Shown: one piece after another, positions 26,787 to 34,659 of the stretch
Layout: every line of letters begins with the position of its first letter
Position numbering within the stretch: position 1 is the stretch's first letter
From: JBBIQS01 sp037442205
GTDB lineage: Bacteria; Myxococcota; Myxococcia; Myxococcales; UBA5297
Direction of reading: 5' to 3'
Length of the DNA: 64,000 bases
Assembly (NCBI GenBank): GCA_037442205.1
Contig: JBBIQS010000028.1
Coordinates: 1 to 64,000 of the forward strand
The notes under the pieces: model-generated
Told to the model about the DNA's origin: nothing
What the model saw: only the letters and a program-made list of their open reading frames with translations
Databases searched by the model: none
Translations under genes and position numbers: made by a program

Positions 26787-27949
26787 AGGCCGCCATCACC
26801 GGTTGGGCCTGGCGCACGCCCCTGGGGCCGTCCGTCGAAGGAACGGTGGACAAGCTGCTCGCCGGAGAGCGCGCCGCTTCGCCCGATCTGGGAATCGACG
26901 CCGGGAGCTACCGCTGCCAGCTGGGCGCCCCGATTCGCCAGGAGCCGGCGCCCACGAGCCAACGAAAATACCTGCTGCGCATGGCCCAGTACGGATTGGA
27001 GGCCGCCAAGGAGGCGCTTTCGTCCTCGGGCGTCTTGGCCGGCGAGCGACTGGGGGTGTTCGCCGCGGTCGGCGGCCTGCGCGTCCACTGGGGCGACACC
27101 ATGCCCGCCCTGGCCAAGCAGGCCGACGACGGCCAGGGCGCCTGGGAGCGTGGCCTCGGCAAGCTGCATCCGTTCTGGCTGTTGCGGCACCTCTCCAACA
27201 ACGCCCACGCCCTGTTCTCGGCGGAGGCCGGCGCCCGCGGCGAGGGCGTCACCTGCGCCGGGAGCAACGCCGGTGCCCAGGCCCTGGGCGCGGCGCTTCG
27301 CAGCCTCGAGTCGAAGGCCGTCGATGCAGCGGTGGTCTTCGCCTACGACTCGCTGCTCGATCCAGAGGCCCTGGTGGAGCTGGCGGCGCGCGGCGCGGCG
27401 ACGCAAGCGGCGCTTCCTGAGCTGGCGGCTCCCTACGACGCCCGGGCTGCCGGATTCGTTCCCGGGGAAGCGGCGGTGGCGCTGGTGCTGGAGAGGGGCG
27501 AGCGGGCGCAGGATCGGGCCAAGGCCTTCATTTCCGCCGCCGATGGCGCCGACGCCAGCTCACGCGAACCAGGCGTGGCCGCGCTCCGGCGCACGCTCGC
27601 GCGGCTCGATGCCAGAACTGCCGTCGTCGACGGAGTGGGACTGGCCCGCCCAGACCTCGACGCCCTCGAGCGGACGTGTCTCGCCGACCGCGTCGGCGCC
27701 GAGTCGCTGCTCACCTCGGCGTCGGCCGCGCTCGGCTGCTGCGGCGCCGCCGGCTCCCTGGTTCAGGCGGTAGCTCTCGCCGAGAGCCTGCGGCGCGGCC
27801 TCCTCTATCCGATCGCGGGCCTGCGCAAGCCGGCCCCCGGCCCGTTGACGCCGATTCAAGAGGCCACGCGAACCACCTCCCGCGGCGGCCTGGCGGTTTG
27901 GGCGGGCGCTCCCGGGCTGGTGGGCGCGGTAAGAGTCGAGCTTCCCTGA
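26783..27949 (+). CDS. Degenerate ketosynthase (chain-length-factor-like), copy D
   Basis: The start is GTG at 26783, overlapping the previous stop (GTGA). The 388-residue product keeps the condensing-enzyme framework (ITGWAWRTPLGPSVEG, CAGSNAGAQALGAALRSL, FVPGEAAVALVLE). The nucleophile position is Ser161 by alignment to copies A and C, with a Cys three residues earlier. The two histidine motifs are absent (VVDGVGLARPD; SAALGCCGAAGSL). As with copy B, this suggests a structural partner of an active ketosynthase. Copies B and D are not alike at their replaced motifs, so they probably degenerated independently. It is the last of the five coupled genes; the next gene follows 20 bp later. Confidence 0.87.
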   Translation: MKAAITGWAWRTPLGPSVEGTVDKLLAGERAASPDLGIDAGSYRCQLGAPIRQEPAPTSQRKYLLRMAQYGLEAAKEALSSSGVLAGERLGVFAAVGGLRVHWGDTMPALAKQADDGQGAWERGLGKLHPFWLLRHLSNNAHALFSAEAGARGEGVTCAGSNAGAQALGAALRSLESKAVDAAVVFAYDSLLDPEALVELAARGAATQAALPELAAPYDARAAGFVPGEAAVALVLERGERAQDRAKAFISAADGADASSREPGVAALRRTLARLDARTAVVDGVGLARPDLDALERTCLADRVGAESLLTSASAALGCCGAAGSLVQAVALAESLRRGLLYPIAGLRKPAPGPLTPIQEATRTTSRGGLAVWAGAPGLVGAVRVELP

Positions 27950-27969
27950 CAACCAAGGAGAACTTCGCA

Positions 27970-28617
27970 GTGTTGAGCCCCGATCAGAGCCTCGAGCTGA
28001 TGAAGACGCGCCGCTCGGTGCGCAAGTTCCAGGAACACCCAGTGCCGCGCGAGGTCCTCGAGCGCGTGCTGCAGGCGGCGGCGGCATCGCCCTCGGCCAC
28101 CAATCGCCAGCCGTGGAAGTTCGCCGTGGTGAGCCAGGCGGAGTTGCGGGCGCAGATCGTGAGCACGGTGCGCCAGGCCATCGACGAAGTCGGCACCTTC
28201 ATCCAGAACAGCCGCCACGGCACGGAGACCGGCGGCTACCTCAACTACTTCCATGGCCCGCTGGCCGAGGCGCCGGTGATCGTCGCCGCCTTCTACCGCG
28301 AGCATCCCGACCTGCTGGCGCACCTGATCGAGACCGGCGGCGGCGATCCCTCCAAGTTCGTGACCATGCAGCAGATGCAGCCCGAGCTCTCGGCGGCCAG
28401 CGGAGCGGTGATGTCGCTGCTCCTGCAGGCCCACGCCGAGGGACTCGGCGGCTGCTGGATGTCCGGGCCGCTCCTGGCCCGCGCTCAGATCGGCAAGCTG
28501 GTGGGGATCACTGCCCCCTGGCTGATGTTCGCCGCCGTGGCCCTGGGCTATCCCTCCGAGGCCGCCCTGGCCACTCCGCGCAAGCCGCTGCCGGAGCTGG
28601 TCCGCTGGTTCGACTGA
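27970..28617 (+). CDS. Nitroreductase-family flavoprotein
   Basis: The GTG start at 27970 follows AAGGAG by nine bases. The 215-residue product matches the nitroreductase fold: MKTRRSVRKFQEHPVPREVL (FMN-phosphate Arg cluster), AAASPSATNRQPWKFAVVS (FMN-binding Ser/Asn), GGCWMSGPLL and FAAVALGYPSE. Such FMN enzymes reduce nitro groups, quinones, enones or double bonds. In this cluster it could serve as an enoyl reductase or desaturase-type redox enzyme on an acyl chain. This is inference; no fab-type enoyl reductase (FabI/K/V) is otherwise present. It is 20 bp from the ketosynthase set and probably in the same operon. Confidence 0.9.
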   Translation: MLSPDQSLELMKTRRSVRKFQEHPVPREVLERVLQAAAASPSATNRQPWKFAVVSQAELRAQIVSTVRQAIDEVGTFIQNSRHGTETGGYLNYFHGPLAEAPVIVAAFYREHPDLLAHLIETGGGDPSKFVTMQQMQPELSAASGAVMSLLLQAHAEGLGGCWMSGPLLARAQIGKLVGITAPWLMFAAVALGYPSEAALATPRKPLPELVRWFD

Positions 28618-28653
28618 ACTGCTTGGCGTTCCATCCACCACAGCGTCGGTCGT

Positions 28654-28683
28654 TTGACGCTCCCGACGGCGGCCCCGCATGAT
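28654..28683 (+). promoter_or_regulatory. Internal promoter before the Tes-like radical SAM gene
   Basis: TTGACG (28654-28659) and CATGAT (28678-28683) with an 18-bp spacer, 24 bp before the ATG at 28708. It would give a short leader containing a CAGGAG ribosome site, and would let the radical SAM/FabG pair be expressed apart from the ketosynthases. Confidence 0.45.
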
Positions 28684-28707
28684 GTCCGCCCCTGACAGGA
28701 GCCCCAC

Positions 28708-30357
28708 ATGTCTTGCCGCCCTCCCCGGACCCGCGCTGACCGGCCGCTGGCCTACCTCACCCAGGAGCGCCGGGCCTGCCCGAGCTGCGGTCAGCCCATC
28801 GACTGGCGCACCATGTTCCGCGGCGAAACGGTGATTCGGAAGCGCTTCTGCCCGAGCTGCGGCGAAGCCGAGGAGACCACCGGCCAGACCACGCACGAGG
28901 CCCTGGCCGCGTTGACCCGCCAGGACGCCACCGGCGTCTACAAGCACACCACCTCCACCTGCCCCAAGTGCCTGGCCCTGATCGAGGCCAAGGTGGTCGT
29001 CCGCGACGGCAAGGTCTTCTTCGACAAGGAGTGCCCGACCTGCGGCCCGTCGCAGGCGCTGGTGAGCGAGGACGCCGACTACTACAAGAACGCCTACCTC
29101 TTCGCCCGCTGCGGCGCCGAGCCCCTGCAATTCACCCGCGAGGTGGTCAACGGCTGCCCCCAGGACTGCGGCCTCTGCTCCGACCACCAGCAGCACACCT
29201 GCGTCCCGCTGCTCGAGGTGACCGACTACTGCAACCTCGAGTGTCCGATCTGCCTGGTCGACAACCGCCATGCCCGCCACATCACCGCGGAGGAGATGAC
29301 CCGGGTGCTGGATCGGGTCATCGCCGCCGAGGGGACGCTCGAGACCTTCGCCCTCTCCGGCGGCGAGCCGACCAGCCATCCGCGCATCCTCGAGCTCATC
29401 GACCTGGCCCTCGCCCGCAAGGAGATCGGCCGGGTGGTGATGCTCACCAACGGCCTGCGCATCGCCCAGGACCGCGGTTTCGCCCAGGAGCTCAAGAGGC
29501 GCGGGGTCTACGTCGGCCTGCAGTTCGACGGCTTCTCCAAGGAGGCCTCGATCAAGCTGCGCGGCCGCGACCTGATCGGCGAGAAGGAGAAGGCGCTCGC
29601 CCTCCTCGAGCAGCTCGACGTCCCCACCCAGCTCATCTTCACCGTGGCGCGCGGGGTGAACGAGGACCAGCTCGGCAAGGTGACCGAGCTGTTCCTCTCC
29701 AAGCCGCACCTGATCTCGCTGCTCATCCAGCCGGCGACCTACACCGGCCAGGGCGGAGGCACCTTCGGCGGCAATCCACTCGATCGGCTGACGATCCCCG
29801 GCGTGTTCAAGGCGATGGAGGAGCAGACCGGCGGCAAGCTCAGGGCCAAGGACTTCGTGCCCCTGCCCTGCCCCAGCCCGCACTGCATCGCCCTGACCTT
29901 CCTGCTGCGGCTCAACGACGGCGGCTTCATCCCGCTGCACCGCTTCGCCGACCTGCGCCGCTACGGCGGCCTGCTGCGCAACTCGGCCAGCCTGCCCGCC
30001 CTCCCCGAAATCGAGCAGGCGCTGCAGCAGGTCATCTACGATCTGTTCGCCAGGCCGGAGCAGGACGAGGCCCGCCCCATCCTCTCGGCGCTCAAGCGCG
30101 CGGTGGGCGCAATCTTCCCCGGCAAGCCGCTCAACTTCCGCGAGGCGATCCAGTCCGGCGAGCGGCAGGTGAAGTCGATCTTCGTCCACCACTACATGGA
30201 CGCCCACGACTACGACCTGGAGCGGGTGCGCAAGTGCTGCAACCACTACCCGCAGGTCGACGGCCGGCTGATGCCGGCGTGCAACTTCAACATGTTCCAC
30301 CGCGGCGCGGCGGTGGGGCCGAACTCGCCCAAGCCGGCCTGGAGCACGAAGAGCTGA
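28708..30357 (+). CDS. Radical SAM protein of the tetraether-synthase-like (Tes/MJ0619, COG1964) family with extra zinc ribbon
   Basis: The 549-residue protein has an unusual cysteine layout. Residues 24-51 form a zinc ribbon (CPSC and CPSC pairs). Residues 85-112 form a second, rubredoxin-like pair (TCPKC, ECPTC). An auxiliary cluster motif GCPQDCGLC (149-157) precedes the radical SAM motif CNLECPIC (175-182, Cys-x3-Cys-x2-Cys). ALSGGEPTSHPRI and LTNGLRIAQ follow for SAM binding. Further Cys lie at PLPCPSPHC and near the C-terminus. This order matches archaeal Tes, which joins two lipid tails, and its bacterial homologues. The first zinc ribbon is extra. Bacterial members are not all lipid enzymes, so the exact reaction is unproven, but the ketosynthase neighbours favour acyl-chain chemistry. 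It overlaps the FabG gene at TGATG. Confidence 0.85.
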   Translation: MSCRPPRTRADRPLAYLTQERRACPSCGQPIDWRTMFRGETVIRKRFCPSCGEAEETTGQTTHEALAALTRQDATGVYKHTTSTCPKCLALIEAKVVVRDGKVFFDKECPTCGPSQALVSEDADYYKNAYLFARCGAEPLQFTREVVNGCPQDCGLCSDHQQHTCVPLLEVTDYCNLECPICLVDNRHARHITAEEMTRVLDRVIAAEGTLETFALSGGEPTSHPRILELIDLALARKEIGRVVMLTNGLRIAQDRGFAQELKRRGVYVGLQFDGFSKEASIKLRGRDLIGEKEKALALLEQLDVPTQLIFTVARGVNEDQLGKVTELFLSKPHLISLLIQPATYTGQGGGTFGGNPLDRLTIPGVFKAMEEQTGGKLRAKDFVPLPCPSPHCIALTFLLRLNDGGFIPLHRFADLRRYGGLLRNSASLPALPEIEQALQQVIYDLFARPEQDEARPILSALKRAVGAIFPGKPLNFREAIQSGERQVKSIFVHHYMDAHDYDLERVRKCCNHYPQVDGRLMPACNFNMFHRGAAVGPNSPKPAWSTKS

Positions 30358-31097
30358 TGGGCCTGCTCGACGGCAGAGTGGCGCTGGTCACCGGAGGCTC
30401 GCGCGGGCTGGGCAAGGCCATCTGCAAGGTCCTCGGCCGCGAGGGGGCCAAGGTCGCCTTCAACTACTCGCGCTGCGACGAGGACGCCCAGCAGGCGCTG
30501 CAGGAGCTGCGACAGGCCGGGATCACCGCCTTCGCCTTCAAGGCCTCGGTGCTCGATCGGGCGGCGCTCGAGCAGATGGTCCGGCAGCTGGAGCGCGAGG
30601 CGGGGATCGTCGACGTCCTGGTCAACAACGCCGGAATCAGCCGGGTGACGCCGTTCGCCCTGCTCGAGGAGTCCGACTGGGACGAGGTGATGGCGGTCAA
30701 CGTCAAGGGCGTCTACCTCGCCACGCAGGTGGCGCTGCGCGGGATGATCCGCCAGCGGCGCGGCCGCATCCTCAACATCGGCTCGCTGGCCGGGGTGAAG
30801 ATGCTGCCGGCTCCGGTGACCTACTGCGCCTCCAAGGCGGCCATCAAGGGGCTGACCGAGGCGCTGGCCAAGGAGGTCGGCCCCTACGGCGTCACCGTCA
30901 ACCACCTCGCCCCCGGGGCGCTGGACGAGGGCGTCTCGCATCACATCCCGCCGCATCGGATGGAGGAGTACCTGCGCCACTGCGCGCTGGGGCGGCCGGG
31001 AGGCGTCCAGGAGATCGCCGAGACGGTGGCGTTCCTGGTCTCGGATCGAAACAGCTACATGAACGGCGCCACCGTGCAGGTCGACGGAGCGGTCTAG
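30357..31097 (+). CDS. FabG-type 3-oxoacyl-ACP reductase (SDR), copy 2
   Basis: The 246-residue SDR begins in the stop codon of the radical SAM gene (TGATG). It has TGGSRGLGK (11-19), NNAG, catalytic Ser in NIGSLAG, and YCASK. It is strongly similar along its length to copy 1 at 21916, including IPPHRMEEYLRHCALGRPG near the end. The two therefore arose by duplication and presumably work on related acyl-ACP substrates at different steps. Translational coupling to the Tes-like protein suggests that the two products act together. It is convergent with the radical SAM gene ending at 31155. Confidence 0.93.
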   Translation: MGLLDGRVALVTGGSRGLGKAICKVLGREGAKVAFNYSRCDEDAQQALQELRQAGITAFAFKASVLDRAALEQMVRQLEREAGIVDVLVNNAGISRVTPFALLEESDWDEVMAVNVKGVYLATQVALRGMIRQRRGRILNIGSLAGVKMLPAPVTYCASKAAIKGLTEALAKEVGPYGVTVNHLAPGALDEGVSHHIPPHRMEEYLRHCALGRPGGVQEIAETVAFLVSDRNSYMNGATVQVDGAV

Positions 31098-31099
31098 GC

Positions 31100-31154
31100 G
31101 GCCGGCGAGAGGCCGGCCCGCCCTGAGCCGAGGCGCGAGCGCAGTGGCTCGCGC
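31100..31154. terminator. Paired GC hairpins between convergent genes
   Basis: Two hairpins fill the 57-bp convergent gap. The first is a 7-bp stem with GAGAG loop (31100-31118). The second is an 8-bp stem with GCAGTG loop (31133-31154), ending against the stop codon of the downstream minus-strand gene. Neither has a U-run, so they may stall or protect transcript ends rather than act as classical terminators. Confidence 0.5.
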
Positions 31155-32210
31155 TCAGTGCGGCTTCACCGAGATGAAGAACTCCTTGAACTGGCGCAGC
31201 CGGGGCTTCTCGTGCATCGCCTCGGCGAAGCCGCGGCAGCTGGTCCAGCACTGCGAGCAGTCCCGGGTGCGGGCCCGCTCCGCCAGCTTGTCGCGGATGT
31301 CGAAGATGCTCTCGGCGAGGATGTTCCCCACCGGCTCGTTGAGGGTCTCGGTGCAGCGCGACACGTTGCCCTTGTGGTCGATGTTCATCTGCAGCTTGCC
31401 GGTCTGGCAGTTGCCGATGCCGCCGTCGGCGATGGCCCGGTCCATCTTCTCGATGTAGCTGGTGAACGAGACGAAGTCCGGGTACTTGCGCTTGAGATCC
31501 AGCAGGTGGTTGGTGACGCTCTGGTCCGGCAGCCGGCGCGGCTTGTTGCCGCGGTTCCAGGAGTAGAGGTTGACCATGTAGGTCACGCCGATGTCCTTGG
31601 CGATCTTGATCAGCGGCTCGATGTCCTCGAGGTTGTCGTCCATCAGCACGCTGATCATGTGGACGCGGTTCATCTTCCCCTTGCGGTGCCGCTGCAGCAT
31701 CTCCAGCGCCGCCAGCGCCCGCTGGTACGAGCCGGGGGCGGCGCGCTGCCGGTCGTGGCGCTCCGCGGTGGAATAGTCCACCGAGACCGAGATCTCCTGC
31801 AGGCCGGCCTTGGACAGGTCCTTGGCGTAGCTCTCGTTCACGAACCAGCCGTTGGTGATCAGGATCGGGAACTGGTTGTTCTCGTTGAGGATGGTGATGA
31901 TGTCGCAGAGGTCTTCGCGGATGAGCGGCTCGCCGCCGGCCAGCGAGACGATGAGCGTCCCCAGCTGATCGAGCTTCTTGGCGATGGCGCGGATGTCGTC
32001 GAGCGACAGCTCTTCCTTCGGGTTGTGCTTGGTCTTCCAGAAATCGCAGATCTCGCACTTGAAGTTGCAGCGGTAGGTCACCTGCAGGTTGCAGTGCAGG
32101 ATGGTCCCGCTCACCAGCTGCCGCATCAGCCGCGCGCTGCGATAGCCGTAGTGGGCGCGGTCCTGAACGAACTCCATCATCCGATTCGGGTCCTGCAACA
32201 GGTCGAACAT
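31155..32210 (-). CDS. Radical SAM/SPASM-domain protein
   Basis: The 351-residue protein has the radical SAM motif YRCNFKCEICDFW (Cys-x3-Cys-x2-Cys, about 50-57), SLAGGEPLIRED for SAM binding, ILITNGWF, and a C-terminal SPASM/twitch region. That region has NCQTGKLQMNIDHKGNVSRC, then CSQCWTSCRGF, which should hold auxiliary iron-sulfur clusters. SPASM proteins modify peptides, sugars or lipids. The start (complement of 32208-32210) lies two bases after the stop of the upstream radical SAM gene, so the two are an operon. A longer frame reaching 33308 only shadows that gene. Its substrate is unknown; the cluster context suggests an acyl or lipid substrate. Confidence 0.9.
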   Translation of the reverse strand: MFDLLQDPNRMMEFVQDRAHYGYRSARLMRQLVSGTILHCNLQVTYRCNFKCEICDFWKTKHNPKEELSLDDIRAIAKKLDQLGTLIVSLAGGEPLIREDLCDIITILNENNQFPILITNGWFVNESYAKDLSKAGLQEISVSVDYSTAERHDRQRAAPGSYQRALAALEMLQRHRKGKMNRVHMISVLMDDNLEDIEPLIKIAKDIGVTYMVNLYSWNRGNKPRRLPDQSVTNHLLDLKRKYPDFVSFTSYIEKMDRAIADGGIGNCQTGKLQMNIDHKGNVSRCTETLNEPVGNILAESIFDIRDKLAERARTRDCSQCWTSCRGFAEAMHEKPRLRQFKEFFISVKPH

Positions 32211-32212
32211 GG

Positions 32213-33214
32213 TCAGCTCCAGAGGCGAAGCTCGCCCAAGGCCGCGAGCGGTCGGCGCTGCAACAGCGACAGCGCCATGTGACAGAAGATGTGACAGCGG
32301 TCCTCGCAGTTGTCCGGGGGCTCTGCCGCGGCCCCGACCTGCTCCAGCGCGCGCCTGAAACGTCCGGCGCGCAGCACGTCCACAGTCCCGCGGACCAGAT
32401 CGAGGCAGGGGTAGTACAACTGCCCATCCGGCCGCACGGTCGGCATCAGCATCGGGTGGCACTTGAAGGCCGCCAGGTCGCGAATCCCGCGAAGATAGTC
32501 GGGCACGCCGAGGACCCGCGCCCCGCGCGCCTTGGCGGCGATGACCTGCCCGACCAGCGACGCGTAGGCCGGGTTGCCCACCAGCTTGGGATGCACGCTG
32601 CGGCCGACGATCTCCGGCGAGACCTGGAAGCAGAGCCGCTCCCTCTCGGCCAGGCGCAGGACCTCTTCCACGTCCGGCAGGTTGTCGGGCGTCGCCACCG
32701 CCGAGAGCACCAGCCGCTTGCGCGAGTCCTTCTGCGCCAGCGCCCAGTCCAGAGTGCGCAGGATCTCCTTGGCGGCCGTTTCCGGGCGCCCGATCAACCC
32801 CGCGAGCCTGGCCGGGTCGAGCGCGTCGACGCTGAGCACCAGCGCATCGGCCAGCCCGAGCAGCCGCGGCCGCTCGACGAGCCCGATCCCCTTGGTATTG
32901 AGCACCACGCGGAACCCGAGGGCCCTGGCGTGCCAGAGCAAGTCCTCCAGATCGGCTCGCTCCAGAGGATCGCCGCCGGTGACGTCGAGGGTGTCGCTGT
33001 CCTGGCGCAGAACCGCGAACAGCCGCTTCATCTCGGAGGTCGGCAGCTCGTCCGCCGGCTGCTGCTTGAACGGCACGCCTTCCCCGTCGCAGCAGTAGCG
33101 GCAGGCGAGCGGGCAGCGGTGAGTCAGGTAGACGGAGAAGAGCAGCGGGCGCCGCGGCTGGCGCCGGGCGGCGATGGCGGCGAGGTTGCCGACGTAGTTG
33201 GCGACGAAGCCCAT
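32213..33214 (-). CDS. Radical SAM protein with C-terminal Cys cluster
   Basis: The 333-residue product has the radical SAM motif THRCPLACRYCCDG (Cys-x3-Cys-x2-Cys, about 36-43), DVTGGDPLERADLE in place of the usual GGEP, and VVLNTKGIGL. The C-terminal part has FKCHPMLM, YYPCLDL and CEDRCHIFC, consistent with one auxiliary cluster of SPASM or twitch type. The Asp in GGDP is an accepted variant. The start (complement of 33212-33214) has a GGGAAGGGG ribosome site. It is the first gene of a two-gene minus-strand operon with the SPASM protein and is divergent from the rhodanese/membrane gene. Confidence 0.88.
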   Translation of the reverse strand: MGFVANYVGNLAAIAARRQPRRPLLFSVYLTHRCPLACRYCCDGEGVPFKQQPADELPTSEMKRLFAVLRQDSDTLDVTGGDPLERADLEDLLWHARALGFRVVLNTKGIGLVERPRLLGLADALVLSVDALDPARLAGLIGRPETAAKEILRTLDWALAQKDSRKRLVLSAVATPDNLPDVEEVLRLAERERLCFQVSPEIVGRSVHPKLVGNPAYASLVGQVIAAKARGARVLGVPDYLRGIRDLAAFKCHPMLMPTVRPDGQLYYPCLDLVRGTVDVLRAGRFRRALEQVGAAAEPPDNCEDRCHIFCHMALSLLQRRPLAALGELRLWS

Positions 33215-33377
33215 CGACCCCTTCCCAAGTCTCGGCAACACACGAAGCGGCACGACAATAGGCGGCCCGCCGAGAGCCGATCAAGGAGGCAGGCGATCCC
33301 TCTGCCACCTGACAGCGTGAGATTCGGAACGCTGCGCGGAGGCCATGCTAGGGTGGTCGGCCCCGAGGTCCCTGACC

Positions 33378-34649
33378 GTGAGAGCCCTGGCCGCCCTTGC
33401 CTCGATCGCGCTTGCCACCTCGACTGGCTGCGCGCGGCTGCTCGAAGCCAGCGTCGACGCCCAGCGGGTCAACCCCAGGGATCTGATCGGGGCGCGCGCT
33501 TCGGTGGTCGACCTGCGCGCGCCCGACGACTTCGCGGCCGGCCACGTTCCCGGAGCGGTCAACGTGGCGATGGGCGAGGTCGACGGCTTCCTTTACCAAC
33601 TCCACAAAGAGAAGGGCCCCAGTCCCCTGGTGCTCGCCTGCCAGTATGGCTACGACGCCGCCCTGGCGGCCCCCATTGCCCGCATGCACGGCTTCGACGA
33701 GGTCCAGGTCCTCGGCGGCGGGATGGCCCGCTATCTCGCCGAGGGCCTGCCGCTCGAGCGAGGCGGACGCGGGGCCGCGCCGCCAAGCGCAACCCGGGAG
33801 CTGGCCCTCACTCAATACCAGCAGTGGCTTTCGGTCATCGCCGGCCTGGGGATCAAGCCGGTCTACATGGCGCTGTCGCTGGCGATCCTCATCCTCACGC
33901 GCCGGCGCGCCAAGGCCGCGGGCCTGTCCGTCCTCTGGCACGGCCTGCTCTGGTTCTTCATCGGCGAAGCGTTCTGCGCCTTGAACCTCGCCTGGCACTC
34001 TCCCGGGCGCATCTACCTCAACGACGCCATGCACGGCTTCGGGATGGCGCTGATGTCGGCCCTCATCCCCTGGGGGCTGTTCACCCTCTTCGACGAGCGC
34101 GTGCTGCGCTACTCGAACCCGGCACTGGGCTGCCGGCTCCAGCCGCTGTGCGGCCAGTGCTGGAAGCGCGACCCGGTGCGCTGCGGCTTCCACGACCTGA
34201 TGCTGATGCTGCTGGGGAGCTTGGCCGTCGTCTCGCTGATCCCGCTGACCGGGCGGCTGCGGCCGGAGATGGTGGAGGCAGTGGTCCTCGGCACGCGCAC
34301 CGACTTCGGGGTGCCCGTCCTCAACCTGTGGATCGAGCTGCGGCTCTACCCGGCGCTGGCCGTCGTCGGGTTCCTCGCCACCCTGGCCGTGCTCGGCTTC
34401 GGCGGGCAGAAGGGCATGCGCCCGGCCACCCCGCTCTTCTTTCTCTCGTTCGGCTTCCTTTCTTATTCGGCCCTGCGCTTCTTCCTGTCCGAGGCCTTCG
34501 GCGAGGCCTTCTGGTGGGCCAACTTCTGGGAGGAGCTGACCGAGCTGTTCTTCGTCGCCGCCATCGGGATGTTCCTCTTCCTGTTCCGGCGGCAGTTGTC
34601 GCTGGCGGGGACCCCGGCCGGCGACCGCACCCCGTCCGCCATCCGCTGA
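33378..34649 (+). CDS. Rhodanese-domain lipoprotein fused to a multi-spanning membrane domain
   Basis: A GTG start at 33378 is chosen. It has GAGG nine bases upstream and gives a short signal (about VRALAALASIALATSTGC) ending in a lipobox-like Cys. An ATG at 33345 would add 11 residues. Residues about 30-125 form a rhodanese domain (VVDLRAPDDFAAGHVPGAVN, active-site Cys in LACQYGYDAALAA, VLGGGMARYLAEGLPLE). The rest (about 145-420) has about seven hydrophobic helices, with two Cys-rich spots (GCRLQPLCGQCWKRDPVRCG) between helices. The protein may handle sulfane sulfur or thiols at the membrane. No family for the membrane part is recognised. It is 10 bp upstream of the B12-binding radical SAM gene and probably co-transcribed with it. 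Confidence 0.78.
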   Translation: MRALAALASIALATSTGCARLLEASVDAQRVNPRDLIGARASVVDLRAPDDFAAGHVPGAVNVAMGEVDGFLYQLHKEKGPSPLVLACQYGYDAALAAPIARMHGFDEVQVLGGGMARYLAEGLPLERGGRGAAPPSATRELALTQYQQWLSVIAGLGIKPVYMALSLAILILTRRRAKAAGLSVLWHGLLWFFIGEAFCALNLAWHSPGRIYLNDAMHGFGMALMSALIPWGLFTLFDERVLRYSNPALGCRLQPLCGQCWKRDPVRCGFHDLMLMLLGSLAVVSLIPLTGRLRPEMVEAVVLGTRTDFGVPVLNLWIELRLYPALAVVGFLATLAVLGFGGQKGMRPATPLFFLSFGFLSYSALRFFLSEAFGEAFWWANFWEELTELFFVAAIGMFLFLFRRQLSLAGTPAGDRTPSAIR

Positions 34650-34659
34650 GGGCCGACCC

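Noticed and set aside
32211..33308. Extension of the SPASM radical SAM frame to 717 residues
   Set aside because: It overlaps the complete second radical SAM gene in another frame. The family-typical N-terminus begins at 32210.
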